From: Humibacillus xanthopallidus
Lineage (GTDB): Bacteria; Actinomycetota; Actinomycetes; Actinomycetales; Dermatophilaceae
Length of the DNA: 64,000 nucleotides
NCBI RefSeq assembly: GCF_006717145.1
Contig: NZ_VFQF01000001.1
Coordinates: 372,001-436,000 of the forward strand
Direction: 5' to 3'
The translations under genes were made by a program, and so were the position numbers. The notes below the pieces were generated by a model that was given only the letters and a program-made list of their open reading frames with translations, was not told the origin of the DNA and did no database searches. Shown here piece by piece: positions 16,837-25,066 of the stretch (position 1 is its first letter; the number at the start of each line of letters is the position of its first letter).

Positions 16837-17783
16837 CGGACGTGCTCGGCGGCCTGCTCGTCGTCGACAAGCCGGCTGGTTGGACGAGCCACGACGTCGT
16901 CGCCCGGGTGCGCCGGCTCGCGGGCACCCGGCGCGTCGGCCACGCGGGCACGCTCGACCCGATGGCGACCGGTGTGCTCGTGCTCGGTGTCGACCGCGGC
17001 ACCAAGCTGCTCACCTTCCTCGTGGGCTGCGACAAGTCGTATGGCGCGACGATCCGTCTCGGGCAGTCCACGATCACCGACGACGCCGAGGGTGAGACGT
17101 CTGCGCTGCTCGGGGTTCCCGATGCGCGCGCGCTCGAGGCCGAGCTCCCGGCCGCCGTCGCACGTCTCACGGGTGACATAGAGCAGGTGCCGAGCTCGGT
17201 CAGCGCGATCAAGGTCGGCGGGGTGCGCAGCTATGCCCGGGTCCGCGCCGGCGACGACGTCGTGCTGCCCGCCCGCCCGGTCACGGTGAGCCGCTTCGAC
17301 GTGCATGCCGTCCGTCCCGCACAGACCCAGGCCGAGGTCGGTCCTCCGGTCGACGTCGTCGACGTGGACGTCGAGGTCGACGTGTCGTCAGGCACCTACG
17401 TCCGCGCCCTCGCCCGCGACCTCGGCGACCTCCTCGGGGTCGGCGGCCACCTCACCGCCCTCCGCCGCACCCGGGTGGGTCGCTTCGACCTCGCGCAGGC
17501 GCACTCTCTCGAGGAGCTCGCCGCGGCGTCCGAGCGGGAGGGACGGGACGGCATACCCCTGCTGCCGGTGGCCGAGGCGGCGCGGGCGCAGCTGCCCGTG
17601 CACGAGGTGAGCACCGAGGAGGCCGTGCGGATCGGCCACGGCCAGCGCATCCGCAGCGGCTTCGAACGGGTCGGCGCCGTGGCGGCCATCGACCCGTCCG
17701 GTCGTCTCGTCGCCGTGCTCGACGAGACGGCGGAGCAGGCCCGCGCCAAGGTCGTCTTCGCCGCGGCCGGAGCGGGCGCCTGA
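16833..17783 (+). CDS. truB: tRNA pseudouridine(55) synthase TruB
   Basis: 316 residues. [20 protein letters not shown] opens the catalytic fold, and [18 protein letters not shown] contains the catalytic Asp42. [13 protein letters not shown], then [14 protein letters not shown] complete the TruB set. It converts U55 of the T-loop to pseudouridine in tRNAs. A C-terminal PUA-like extension of actinobacterial type (about 240-316) follows. It overlaps rbfA by 4 nt and is followed by ribF, the usual rbfA-truB-ribF order. Confidence 0.96.
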   Translation: MTDVLGGLLVVDKPAGWTSHDVVARVRRLAGTRRVGHAGTLDPMATGVLVLGVDRGTKLLTFLVGCDKSYGATIRLGQSTITDDAEGETSALLGVPDARALEAELPAAVARLTGDIEQVPSSVSAIKVGGVRSYARVRAGDDVVLPARPVTVSRFDVHAVRPAQTQAEVGPPVDVVDVDVEVDVSSGTYVRALARDLGDLLGVGGHLTALRRTRVGRFDLAQAHSLEELAAASEREGRDGIPLLPVAEAARAQLPVHEVSTEEAVRIGHGQRIRSGFERVGAVAAIDPSGRLVAVLDETAEQARAKVVFAAAGAGA

Positions 17784-17814
17784 CCACCGTGCGCGACGAC
17801 CGTTTTGCGGCCAC

Positions 17815-17820
17815 TACAGT
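17815..17820 (+). promoter_or_regulatory. -10 box for ribF
   Basis: TACAGT ends exactly 7 nt before GTG 17828, consistent with a leaderless transcript starting at the ribF codon. Confidence 0.5.
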
Positions 17821-17827
17821 GGGCGCC

Positions 17828-18793
17828 GTGGATCGCTGGCACGGACTCGACGACATCCCGGCCGATCTCGGCCCCACCGTCGTCACGCTCGGCAACTTCG
17901 ACGGTGTCCACCGCGGGCACCGCGAGGTCCTGACGCGCGTCGTGCGCGAGGCCGCTGCCCGCGGGGCGACGCCCGTGGCCGTGACATTCGAGCCGCACCC
18001 GATCGCCGTGCTCTACCCCGACCGCGCGCCTGCCGCCGTGATGTCGCTCGGCCAGCGGCTCGACGCGCTCGAGTCGGTGGGTCTCGCAACGCTCGTGCTC
18101 GACTTCACCCCGGAGTTCGCCCAGCAGACCCCGGAGGAGTTCGTCCAGGGCACCTTCGTCGAGGCGCTCGGGGCCGTGGCCGTCGTCGTCGGCAAGGACA
18201 CCCGCTTCGGCGTGCGCAACTCCGGTGACGTCGACACGCTGCGCGAGCTCGGCGAGACGCACGGCTTCGAGGTGGTCGCGCTCGACGACATCGGCGAGGG
18301 CAGCATGACGACGCGGTGGAGCTCCACCCAGCTGCGGGCCGAGCTGCTCGAGGGCACGGTCGCGCACGCCGCGCAGATCCTCGGCCGACCGCACCGGGTC
18401 TCGGGCACCGTCGTGCACGGCGACCACCGCGGTCGCGAGCTCGGCTACCCGACGGCCAACCTCTCGCAGGACCACGAGGGCCTCGTGCCCGCCGACGGGG
18501 TGTATGCCGGGTGGCTCCTCAGGCTCGACCTCGCCCCTGACGCTGCCGACCGTTCCCTCCCGGCTGCGATCTCGGTCGGCACCAACCCGACCTTCGACGG
18601 TCACCAGCGCCGCGTCGAGGCCTACGTCCTCGACCGCACCGACCTCGACCTCTACGGAGAGCGTGTCGTCGTGGAGTTCGTCGACCGGCTGCGGCCGACG
18701 CTGCGCTTCGACGGCGTCGAGGCTCTCGTCGAGCAGATGGCCCTGGACGTGGACCGGTGTCGCGAGATCCTCTCGGCGTTCGTGCCGTCCTGA
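17828..18793 (+). CDS. ribF: bifunctional riboflavin kinase / FAD synthetase
   Basis: 321 residues. The N-terminal nucleotidyltransferase domain has GNFDGVHRGH (22-31) and FEPHPIAVLYPDRAP, which bind ATP and FMN. The C-terminal riboflavin kinase domain has GRELGYPTANL and DGVYAGWL. The enzyme converts riboflavin to FMN and FAD. GTG at 17828 (VDRWHGLDDIP) is preferred because family proteins start near this point and a TACAGT box sits 7 nt upstream; an in-frame GTG at 17789 would add 13 residues. The 3' end overlaps the start of rodA. Confidence 0.94.
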   Translation: MDRWHGLDDIPADLGPTVVTLGNFDGVHRGHREVLTRVVREAAARGATPVAVTFEPHPIAVLYPDRAPAAVMSLGQRLDALESVGLATLVLDFTPEFAQQTPEEFVQGTFVEALGAVAVVVGKDTRFGVRNSGDVDTLRELGETHGFEVVALDDIGEGSMTTRWSSTQLRAELLEGTVAHAAQILGRPHRVSGTVVHGDHRGRELGYPTANLSQDHEGLVPADGVYAGWLLRLDLAPDAADRSLPAAISVGTNPTFDGHQRRVEAYVLDRTDLDLYGERVVVEFVDRLRPTLRFDGVEALVEQMALDVDRCREILSAFVPS

Positions 18794-19938
18794 CGCCCGC
18801 GCGGGGGAAGGGGCGCGGGCCCGGCTCACGCACGTCGTGGCTGCGGGTCGACCTCGGTCTCTTCATCGGGGCAGCGGGGCTCTCGCTCGTCGGTGTCGTG
18901 CTCGTCTGGTCGGCCACCCGTGAGACACACGGTGCCGGCCTGGCGCTCAAGCAGCTGCTCGCCGTCGCCATCGGCATGGCCTGCGCGGTGGGCCTGACGC
19001 GGCTCGACATCCGAGTCGTGCGAGCGCTCGCGCCGGTCGTCTACGTGCTCGCCGTCGTCGGTCTCGTCGCGGTCGTCTCGCCGCTCGGGTCGACCGTCAA
19101 CGGGTCGCGGTCGTGGATCCGGCTGCCGGGCGGCTTCACCCTGCAGCCCTCCGAGCTGATGAAGGTGGCGCTCGCGATCGGCCTCGCCATGCTGCTGGCC
19201 GACCGGGCCGACCGTGGGCTGCGACAGCGGCACCGCGACGTCGCGCTCGCGTGGGTCGTCGCCGGCATACCGGTCGTGCTCGTGCTCGCCCAGCCCGACC
19301 TCGGCTCGGCCCTGGTGCTCGTCGCGATGGCCGTGGTCATCATCGCCGCTGCGGGGGCGCCCTGGCCGTGGACGGTGGGAGTCGTGCTCGCCGGGGCGGC
19401 CGTCACGGTCGCCGCCTTCACGACGTCGCTGCTCTCGACCTACCAGAGCAACCGGCTCAAGGCCTTCCTCGACCCGTCGCTCGACCCGCAGGGCATCGGC
19501 TACCAGACCCGGCAGGTGCGCCTCGCCATCGGCTCCGGCGGCCTCTCGGGTCAGGGGCTCTTCGCGGGGCCGCAGACCCAGGGCGGCTACATCCCCTTCC
19601 AGGAGACCGACTTCGTCTTCTCCGTGGCGGGTGAGGAGCTCGGGTTCGTCGGGGCCCTCGGGCTCGTGCTGCTCATCGCCTTCATCGTCGTGCGGGCCGC
19701 CGTCGTGGCCCGCCGGGCTGACACGTTCGGGCGACTCGTCACGCTCGGCATCGCGGTCTGGCTCGGCGTGCAGGCGTTCGAGAACATCGGGATGAACCTC
19801 GGCCTCACGCCCGTCACGGGGCTGCCGCTGCCCTTCGTGTCCTACGGCGGGTCCTCGATGATCGCGTCGTGGATCGCCGTGGGACTGGTCGGCACGGTCG
19901 CGTCGTCGTCGGTGCGAGGTGGGCTCCGCCCCGTCTGA
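18757..19938 (+). CDS. rodA: SEDS peptidoglycan polymerase RodA
   Basis: 393 residues with ten membrane helices and SEDS signatures: the early LVGVVLVWSATRE helix, NGSRSWIRLPGGFTLQPSE, QPDLGSALVLVAMAVVII and the C-terminal PVTGLPLPFVSYGGSSM. Lack of a large extra loop and the GFTLQPSELMK block favour RodA over FtsW. It is a glycosyltransferase that polymerises lipid II during elongation, working with a class B PBP. It overlaps the ribF 3' end by about 37 nt; no better in-frame start exists. Its usual partner genes mreBCD-mrdA lie 18 kb away in this window. Confidence 0.88.
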   Translation: MSRDPLGVRAVLTPARGKGRGPGSRTSWLRVDLGLFIGAAGLSLVGVVLVWSATRETHGAGLALKQLLAVAIGMACAVGLTRLDIRVVRALAPVVYVLAVVGLVAVVSPLGSTVNGSRSWIRLPGGFTLQPSELMKVALAIGLAMLLADRADRGLRQRHRDVALAWVVAGIPVVLVLAQPDLGSALVLVAMAVVIIAAAGAPWPWTVGVVLAGAAVTVAAFTTSLLSTYQSNRLKAFLDPSLDPQGIGYQTRQVRLAIGSGGLSGQGLFAGPQTQGGYIPFQETDFVFSVAGEELGFVGALGLVLLIAFIVVRAAVVARRADTFGRLVTLGIAVWLGVQAFENIGMNLGLTPVTGLPLPFVSYGGSSMIASWIAVGLVGTVASSSVRGGLRPV

Positions 19939-20023
19939 CGGTGCGCGTGAGGGCGCCGCGGGGGCCCGCGAGAGCAGCGGGACGGGGGCCGCGGCGGCGG
20001 TATGCCGCCCTCCCGCCTGTCGA

Positions 20024-20062
20024 GGTGATCCCGCCGCCCACGTGGGGCTCGGCATCACCTCC
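20024..20062 (+). terminator. possible stem-loop after rodA
   Basis: GAGGTGAT (20024-20031) and ATCACCTC (20055-20062) form an 8-bp stem with a GC-rich internal region. It is the only dyad near the 3' end of the rodA transcript and precedes the promoter region of the acyl-CoA ligase. Confidence 0.4.
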
Positions 20063-20081
20063 ATCCAGCCGGATCGCCGCA

Positions 20082-20097
20082 GTTACCGACGGGTCAC
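20082..20097 (+). promoter_or_regulatory. possible TetR-type operator before the acyl-CoA ligase gene
   Basis: GTTACC-GACG-GGTCAC is an 11-of-12 dyad, 118 nt upstream of the ligase start. Lipid-metabolism TetR regulators often bind dyads of this shape, but no regulator gene is adjacent, so the assignment is weak. Confidence 0.3.
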
Positions 20098-20215
20098 ATT
20101 GCGGTGTCTTTCGGCGGTGGGGAGGTGACGTGCGCCCGTTCCTTTGGCATCATCCGGGCATGACGCGGCGCCCGCAGACGCCGATGACGGGTGCCGCAGC
20201 GACAAAGGAGTCCGC

Positions 20216-22078
20216 ATGCCCCTGATCTCTCTCGCCGACCGAGCCGTCGACGAGTCGATCCTCGACCAGCGAGCCCCGAGCGTCGGAGCGCTCTTCCGCC
20301 AGCGCGTGGAAGCGACGCCCGACGCGCCGGCATACCTCTACTTCAGGGGCGACTCGACCGACCTCACGACCCTCACGTGGCGTGAGACGGACGCGATCGT
20401 CACCGAGTGGGCCGCCGGGCTCATCGCCATGGGCGTCCAGCTCGAGGACCGGGTCGCCATCGCCTCGACGACGCGCGTCGAGTGGATCCTCGCCGACCTC
20501 GCGATCATCTGCGCCGGGGGCGCGACGACGACCGTCTACCCGACGACGATCGCCGAGGACGTCGCCTACATCCTCACCGACTCGGGCAGCACGATCGTCT
20601 TCGCCGAGAATGCCGAGCAGGTCGCCAAGCTGCAGGCCGTGCGCAGCGAGATCCCCGGGGTCGCGCACGTCATCAACCTCACCGGCGAGGGCAGCGAGGA
20701 CGGCTGGGTCATCACGACCGACGAGCTCGCCGCCAAGGGCCGGGAGTGGCTGGGCGCGACACCGGACCTCGTCGCATCGCGCGTCGACCAGCTCGGGCCC
20801 GACAGCCTCGCAGTCGTCATCTACACATCGGGCACGACCGGACGGCCCAAGGGCGTGCGCCTCGTGCAGGACAGCGTCGTCTACGAGGGCGCCGTCATCG
20901 AGGCGATGGGCACCCTCGGCAAGGACGACCTGCAGTTCCTCTGGCTGCCGCTCTCGCACGTCTTCGGCAAGATGCTCGTCGCCACCGGCCTGCAGATCGG
21001 CTTCCCGACCGCGGTCGACGGGCGGGTGGAGAAGATCGTCGACCACATGGCCGTCATCAAGCCGACCTTCATGGCCGGTCCGCCGCGCATCTTCGAGAAG
21101 GCGCACGGCCGTGTCGCGCTCATGTTCGCCCAGGAGAAGGGCCTCAAGAAGAAGCTCATCGACTGGGCGCTGTCGGTCGGCGGCGAGATGCGTGACGTGC
21201 TCGCCCGGGGCGAGGAGCCGTCGGCGTTGCTCGCGCGCAAGCACGGGCTGGCCGACAAGCTCGTGCTCCAGAAGGTGCAGGAGCGCTTCGGCGGCCGGGT
21301 CCGCTTCATGATCAGCGGCTCGGCCCCGCTCAACGCCGACGTGGCGCGCTGGTTCGGCTCGGTCGGGCTGCTCGTCCAGGAGGGCTACGGCCTCACCGAG
21401 ACCTCCTCCGGCACGACCGTCAACACGCCGGAGCACGGCTCCTACCAGTACGGCTCGGTCGGGTGGCCGATGCCCGGCACCGAGGTGCGCATCGCCGAGG
21501 AGGACGGCGAGATCCTCGTGCGTGGCCCCGGCGTCATGCGCGGCTACCACAACAACCCCGAGGCGACCGCCGAGGTGCTCGACGAGGACGGCTGGTTCCA
21601 CACCGGCGACATCGGGCGAATCGACGAACGCGGCTACCTCTTCGTCACCGACCGCAAGAAGGACCTCTTCAAGACCTCGGGCGGCAAGTACATCGCCCCG
21701 GCCGAGATCGAGGCCCGCTTCAAGGGTCTGTGCCCCTTCGTCAGCCAGTTCCTCGTGCACGGGGCCGGCCACAACTACGCGACCGCGCTCGTCACTCTCG
21801 ACCCCGACGCCATCACGATGTGGGCGGCGACCGAGGGCCTCGCGGGCAAGTCCTACAGCGAGATCGTTACCTCGCCGCAGGCGCGCGCCCTCGTGCAGGG
21901 CTACGTCGACCAGCTCAACGCGGGGCTCAACCGCTGGGAGACGATCAAGAAGTTCACCATCCTCGAGAAGGACCTCACGATCGAGGAGGGCGACCTCACG
22001 CCGAGCATGAAGCTGCGCCGCCGCGCGGTCACCGAGAAGCACCTCGCCGAGATCGACGCCATGTACGAGGAGGGGTGA
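20216..22078 (+). CDS. long-chain fatty acid-CoA ligase (AMP-forming)
   Basis: 620 residues of the ANL superfamily, FadD15-like branch. The AMP-binding P-loop-like motif YTSGTTGRPKG is at about 203-213, the adenylate motif GYGLTETSSG at about 390-399, and DGWFHTGDIGRID precedes the hinge and the C-terminal domain with TDRKKDLFKTSGGKYIAP. It activates long-chain fatty acids to acyl-CoA at the cytoplasmic membrane face. AAAGGAG lies 5 nt before the ATG, fixing the start. A hairpin downstream (22105-22139) ends the transcript; it seems monocistronic. Confidence 0.92.
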   Translation: MPLISLADRAVDESILDQRAPSVGALFRQRVEATPDAPAYLYFRGDSTDLTTLTWRETDAIVTEWAAGLIAMGVQLEDRVAIASTTRVEWILADLAIICAGGATTTVYPTTIAEDVAYILTDSGSTIVFAENAEQVAKLQAVRSEIPGVAHVINLTGEGSEDGWVITTDELAAKGREWLGATPDLVASRVDQLGPDSLAVVIYTSGTTGRPKGVRLVQDSVVYEGAVIEAMGTLGKDDLQFLWLPLSHVFGKMLVATGLQIGFPTAVDGRVEKIVDHMAVIKPTFMAGPPRIFEKAHGRVALMFAQEKGLKKKLIDWALSVGGEMRDVLARGEEPSALLARKHGLADKLVLQKVQERFGGRVRFMISGSAPLNADVARWFGSVGLLVQEGYGLTETSSGTTVNTPEHGSYQYGSVGWPMPGTEVRIAEEDGEILVRGPGVMRGYHNNPEATAEVLDEDGWFHTGDIGRIDERGYLFVTDRKKDLFKTSGGKYIAPAEIEARFKGLCPFVSQFLVHGAGHNYATALVTLDPDAITMWAATEGLAGKSYSEIVTSPQARALVQGYVDQLNAGLNRWETIKKFTILEKDLTIEEGDLTPSMKLRRRAVTEKHLAEIDAMYEEG

Positions 22079-22104
22079 CCACGCGGCACCCCGCGTGATC
22101 CAGG

Positions 22105-22139
22105 ACGCCGGCCCCACGGCATACGTCGGGGGTCGGCGT
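22105..22139 (+). terminator. terminator of the acyl-CoA ligase gene
   Basis: ACGCCGGCCCC (22105-22115) pairs with GGGGTCGGCGT (22129-22139), with one G-T wobble, and is followed by a short T-run. The loop contains GGCATAC. A smaller stem (ACGCGG/CCGCGT) lies just upstream. Confidence 0.75.
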
Positions 22140-22163
22140 TTCGGCGTTGCGCGGTGGCGCACG

Positions 22164-22169
22164 TAGCAT
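22164..22169 (+). promoter_or_regulatory. -10 box of the radical SAM gene
   Basis: TAGCAT ends 6 nt before ATG 22176; no ribosome-binding site is visible, so the mRNA is probably leaderless. Confidence 0.5.
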
Positions 22170-22175
22170 GAGCGG

Positions 22176-24167
22176 ATGCCTGGTGAATCCCTGTGGGCCG
22201 ACCTCGAGCCGCTGCTGGAACGGGTCAACAAGCCCATCCAGTACGTCGGCGGTGAGCTGAACTCCACCGTCAAGGACTGGCACGTCGGTGGCTACGGCCC
22301 GACCGGCGAGGAGCTGACGACCCGCTGGGCGCTGATGTATCCCGACGCCTACGAGGTGGGCGTGCCCAACCAGGGCGTCATGATCCTCTACGAAGTCCTC
22401 AACGAGCGCGAGGACGCCCTCGCCGAGCGCACGTATGCCGTGTGGCCCGACATGGAGGCGCAGCTGCGGTCCGCCGGTCTGCCGCAGTTCACCGTCGACG
22501 GGCACCGCGCCGTGCGCGACTTCGACCTCTTCGGGCTGTCGTTCTCGACCGAGCTCGGCTACACGAACATGCTGAACGCGCTCGACCTCGCGGGCATGCC
22601 GTTGTATGCCGCGGACCGCGGTCTCGAGGACCCCATCGTCATCGCCGGTGGTCACGCGGCGTTCAACCCCGAGCCGATCGCCGCCTTCATCGACGCGGCC
22701 ATCGTCGGCGACGGCGAGCAGGCCGTGCTCACGGTCACCGACATCGTGGGGGAGTGGAAGGCCGCGGGCCGACCCGGTGGCCGCCGCGAGGTGCTGCTGC
22801 GTCTGGCCCGCACCGGTGGTGTCTACGTGCCGGCGTTCTACGACGTCTCCTACCTTCCCGACGGCCGGATCAAGCGCGTGGCGCCCTCCTCCCACGCGGC
22901 GGGAGTGCCGTGGCGCGTCGCGAAGCACACCGTCATGGACCTCGACGCGTGGCCCTACCCGAAGCAGCCCCTCGTGCCCGTGGCCGAGTCGGTGCACGAG
23001 CGGATGTCGGTCGAGATCTTCCGCGGGTGCACGCGCGGCTGCCGCTTCTGCCAGGCGGGCATGATCACCCGCCCCGTTCGGGAGCGGTCGATCACCGGCA
23101 TCGGCGAGATGGTCGAGCGCGGTCTTGCGGCAACGGGGTTCGAGGAGGTCGGGCTGCTGTCGCTGAGCTCGGCCGACCACTCCGAGATCGCCGACCTCAC
23201 CAAGGGACTCGCCGACCGCTACGAGGGCACGCAGACCGGGCTCTCGTTGCCGTCGACCCGCGTCGACGCCTTCAACATCGACCTCGCCAACGAGCTGACC
23301 CGCAACGGTCGCCGCTCGGGGCTGACGTTCGCCCCGGAGGGGGGCTCCGAGCGGATCCGCAAGGTCATCAACAAGATGGTCTCGGAGGAGGACCTCATCA
23401 GCACGGTCGCGGCGGCATACGGCGCCGGGTGGAGGCAGGTGAAGCTCTACTTCATGTGCGGGCTGCCGACGGAGACCGACGAGGACGTCCTGCAGATCGC
23501 CGAGCTGGCCAAGAAGGTCATCGAGACGGGCCGGCAGGTGTCCGGCCGACGTGACATCCGCTGCACGGTGTCGATCGGCGGCTTCGTGCCCAAGCCGCAC
23601 ACACCGTTCCAGTGGGCCGCCCAGCTCGGCGCCGAGGAGACCGACGCGCGCCTGGCGAAGCTGCGCGAGGCGCTCCGGTCGGACCGGCGCTACGGCTCCT
23701 CGATCGGGTTCCGCTACCACGACGGCCAGCCCGGGGTCGTCGAGGGACTGCTCTCCCGCGGAGACCGCCGTGTCGGCAAGGTCATCGAGGCGGTGTGGCG
23801 CGACGGCGGACGCTTCGACGGGTGGAGCGAGCACTTCTCCTACGAGCGGTGGATGCGTGCGGCCGAGACGGCTCTCGCGGACGAGCCCGTCGACGTCGCG
23901 TGGTTCACGACGCGCGAGCGCGAGCAGAACGAGGTGCTCCCGTGGGACCACCTCGACTCGGGTCTCGACAAGGACTGGCTCTGGGAGGACTGGCAGGACG
24001 CGCTCGACGAGACCGAGGTCGACGACTGCCGGTGGACGCCGTGCTTCGACTGCGGCGTCTGCCCCCAGATGGGCACCGAGATCGAGATCGGCCCGACGGG
24101 CAAGACGCTGCTGCCGCTGACCGTGCTCGGGTCGGGCCGCCAGGAGCTGCTCGAGCACCAGCACTGA
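22176..24167 (+). CDS. B12-binding-domain radical SAM protein (TIGR03960 type)
   Basis: 663 residues. The N-terminal ~200 residues resemble a cobalamin-binding-like fold (LMYPDAYEVGVPNQGVMILY, GHAAFNPEPIAAFIDAAIVG). The radical SAM core starts with C285-x3-C289-x2-C292 (CTRGCRFCQAG), which binds the [4Fe-4S] cluster that cleaves SAM, followed by SLPSTRVDAF and LTFAPEGGSERIR. The C-terminus has a Cys cluster (CFDCGVC). The reaction is unknown; in many bacteria this family is next to a DUF2344 protein and RNase E/G, linking it to tRNA or rRNA modification, but no such partner follows here. ATG is preceded by TAGCAT, 6 nt away. Confidence 0.85.
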   Translation: MPGESLWADLEPLLERVNKPIQYVGGELNSTVKDWHVGGYGPTGEELTTRWALMYPDAYEVGVPNQGVMILYEVLNEREDALAERTYAVWPDMEAQLRSAGLPQFTVDGHRAVRDFDLFGLSFSTELGYTNMLNALDLAGMPLYAADRGLEDPIVIAGGHAAFNPEPIAAFIDAAIVGDGEQAVLTVTDIVGEWKAAGRPGGRREVLLRLARTGGVYVPAFYDVSYLPDGRIKRVAPSSHAAGVPWRVAKHTVMDLDAWPYPKQPLVPVAESVHERMSVEIFRGCTRGCRFCQAGMITRPVRERSITGIGEMVERGLAATGFEEVGLLSLSSADHSEIADLTKGLADRYEGTQTGLSLPSTRVDAFNIDLANELTRNGRRSGLTFAPEGGSERIRKVINKMVSEEDLISTVAAAYGAGWRQVKLYFMCGLPTETDEDVLQIAELAKKVIETGRQVSGRRDIRCTVSIGGFVPKPHTPFQWAAQLGAEETDARLAKLREALRSDRRYGSSIGFRYHDGQPGVVEGLLSRGDRRVGKVIEAVWRDGGRFDGWSEHFSYERWMRAAETALADEPVDVAWFTTREREQNEVLPWDHLDSGLDKDWLWEDWQDALDETEVDDCRWTPCFDCGVCPQMGTEIEIGPTGKTLLPLTVLGSGRQELLEHQH

Positions 24168-24187
24168 GGGGTCGGGGCCGGACGTCG

Positions 24188-24283
24188 CTGTGCGGCTGGC
24201 ACCTCTCGCGTGTCAGAGGTGCGGACCGCACAGCTGGTCGCGCGGCTGACACCTCCGAGGACCCAGAGGTGCCAGCCGCACAG
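24188..24283. terminator. two tandem related hairpins between convergent genes
   Basis: Arm CTGTGCGGCTGGCACCTCT (24188-24206) is repeated as an exact complement at 24265-24283. Between them a second pair of near-copies occurs (24215-24233 and about 24242-24256). The region folds either as two consecutive hairpins or as one long stem. It lies between the radical SAM gene (+) and a secreted protein gene (-), so a bidirectional terminator is likely. It also looks like a duplicated repeat unit. Confidence 0.75.
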
Positions 24284-24312
24284 GTGGTGGTTGTGCCTGG
24301 GGCCTGGACCGC

Positions 24313-24795
24313 TCAGACGGCGAAGAAGACCCGTGACGTGTCCGGCACCGAGACACCGGTGCCGTTCGTCGTGTCGGTGAGCTGGATGTTGGTGTAGGAG
24401 ACCGAGGCGAGGACGAGCCGCTGGCCGCTCGGGCAGCTGAAGCCGCCCGCCGAGATCGGGCCGGCGCTCAGGCTGGCCTGGACGCGACCGTTCTTCGGCT
24501 GGAAGGTGCCGCCGCCGGTCACATCGCCGTTGACGGTCTCCTTGTTGGCGGCCTTGGGGTGGTTTCCGCCGCCGTTGATGCACGCGTAGACGGCCGAAGC
24601 GTCAGCCGTCAGGGTGTAGTCGATGTCTCCGTTGCCGAGCCCCCGCTCGTCGAAGGAGACGACGAGGGCGCCAGAGCTGCCGACGGACGAGCTGACGCTG
24701 AAGAACTTCGCTGCGACCGCTGCTGCCGGGTTCGCCATGACGATGGCGACGCCGAAGGCGATCATCGCGACGAGGACAGACTTGACGACCTTCAT
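24313..24795 (-). CDS. small secreted protein with a CINGGGNHPKAANK motif
   Basis: 160 residues. Signal peptide KSVLVAMIAFGVAIVMANPA with cleavage near AAAVAA (about 26-29). The mature part is beta-rich and contains YACINGGGNHPKAANKETV, GGTFQPKNGRV and CPSGQRLVLASVSYTNI; the two Cys probably form a disulfide. I have the impression that similar proteins are found in many actinobacteria, without known function. The ATG at 24795 is chosen because the signal peptide begins there; upstream in-frame codons are not secretory. The ribosome-binding site is weak (GAAAG). Downstream lies the tandem-hairpin terminator. Confidence 0.75.
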   Translation of the reverse strand: MKVVKSVLVAMIAFGVAIVMANPAAAVAAKFFSVSSSVGSSGALVVSFDERGLGNGDIDYTLTADASAVYACINGGGNHPKAANKETVNGDVTGGGTFQPKNGRVQASLSAGPISAGGFSCPSGQRLVLASVSYTNIQLTDTTNGTGVSVPDTSRVFFAV

Positions 24796-24943
24796 GCTGG
24801 TACTTCTTTCCCTGGGTGGAGGTGCCCGACCCCCGACTCGGGTCTGTGACGCCGGCGGTCCTGGTCGGCCGCGTCGTCGTGTGAGAGGCGGAAAGTGGGT
24901 CCCTCGATACGGCTCCCGCCGGAGCGGCGGCATATGCCCGGAA

Positions 24944-24992
24944 AAGAGTCATGACCGGTCCGGGACACTCGCCCCGAACCGGTCATGCTCTT
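24944..24992 (-). terminator. strong terminator of the large secreted protein gene
   Basis: AAGAG-T-CATGACCGGT pairs with ACCGGTCATG-CTCTT (15 bp with one bulged base) around a smaller inner stem. Read on the minus strand it is followed by CTTTTCC, a partial T-run, about 75 nt beyond the stop at 25067. Confidence 0.85.
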
Positions 24993-25066
24993 GTGATGTT
25001 GGGCGCCCCGAGGAGCCCTGTCGCGGTCCAGCCGCCCCCTCGGCCAGATCACGACGAGGTGTCAGC

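Noticed and set aside
20150-22273. 707-codon open frame opposite the acyl-CoA ligase gene
   Set aside because: Antisense reading of a well-supported gene; composition is random Arg/Val/Leu/Asp.
22029-24164. 711-codon open frame opposite the radical SAM gene
   Set aside because: Antisense shadow; the plus strand has an intact C-x3-C-x2-C radical SAM protein.
24200-24312. tRNA or small structured RNA in the hairpin region
   Set aside because: No cloverleaf, no T-loop GTTCRANNC sequence, and no CCA-like end; arms are simple inverted repeats.
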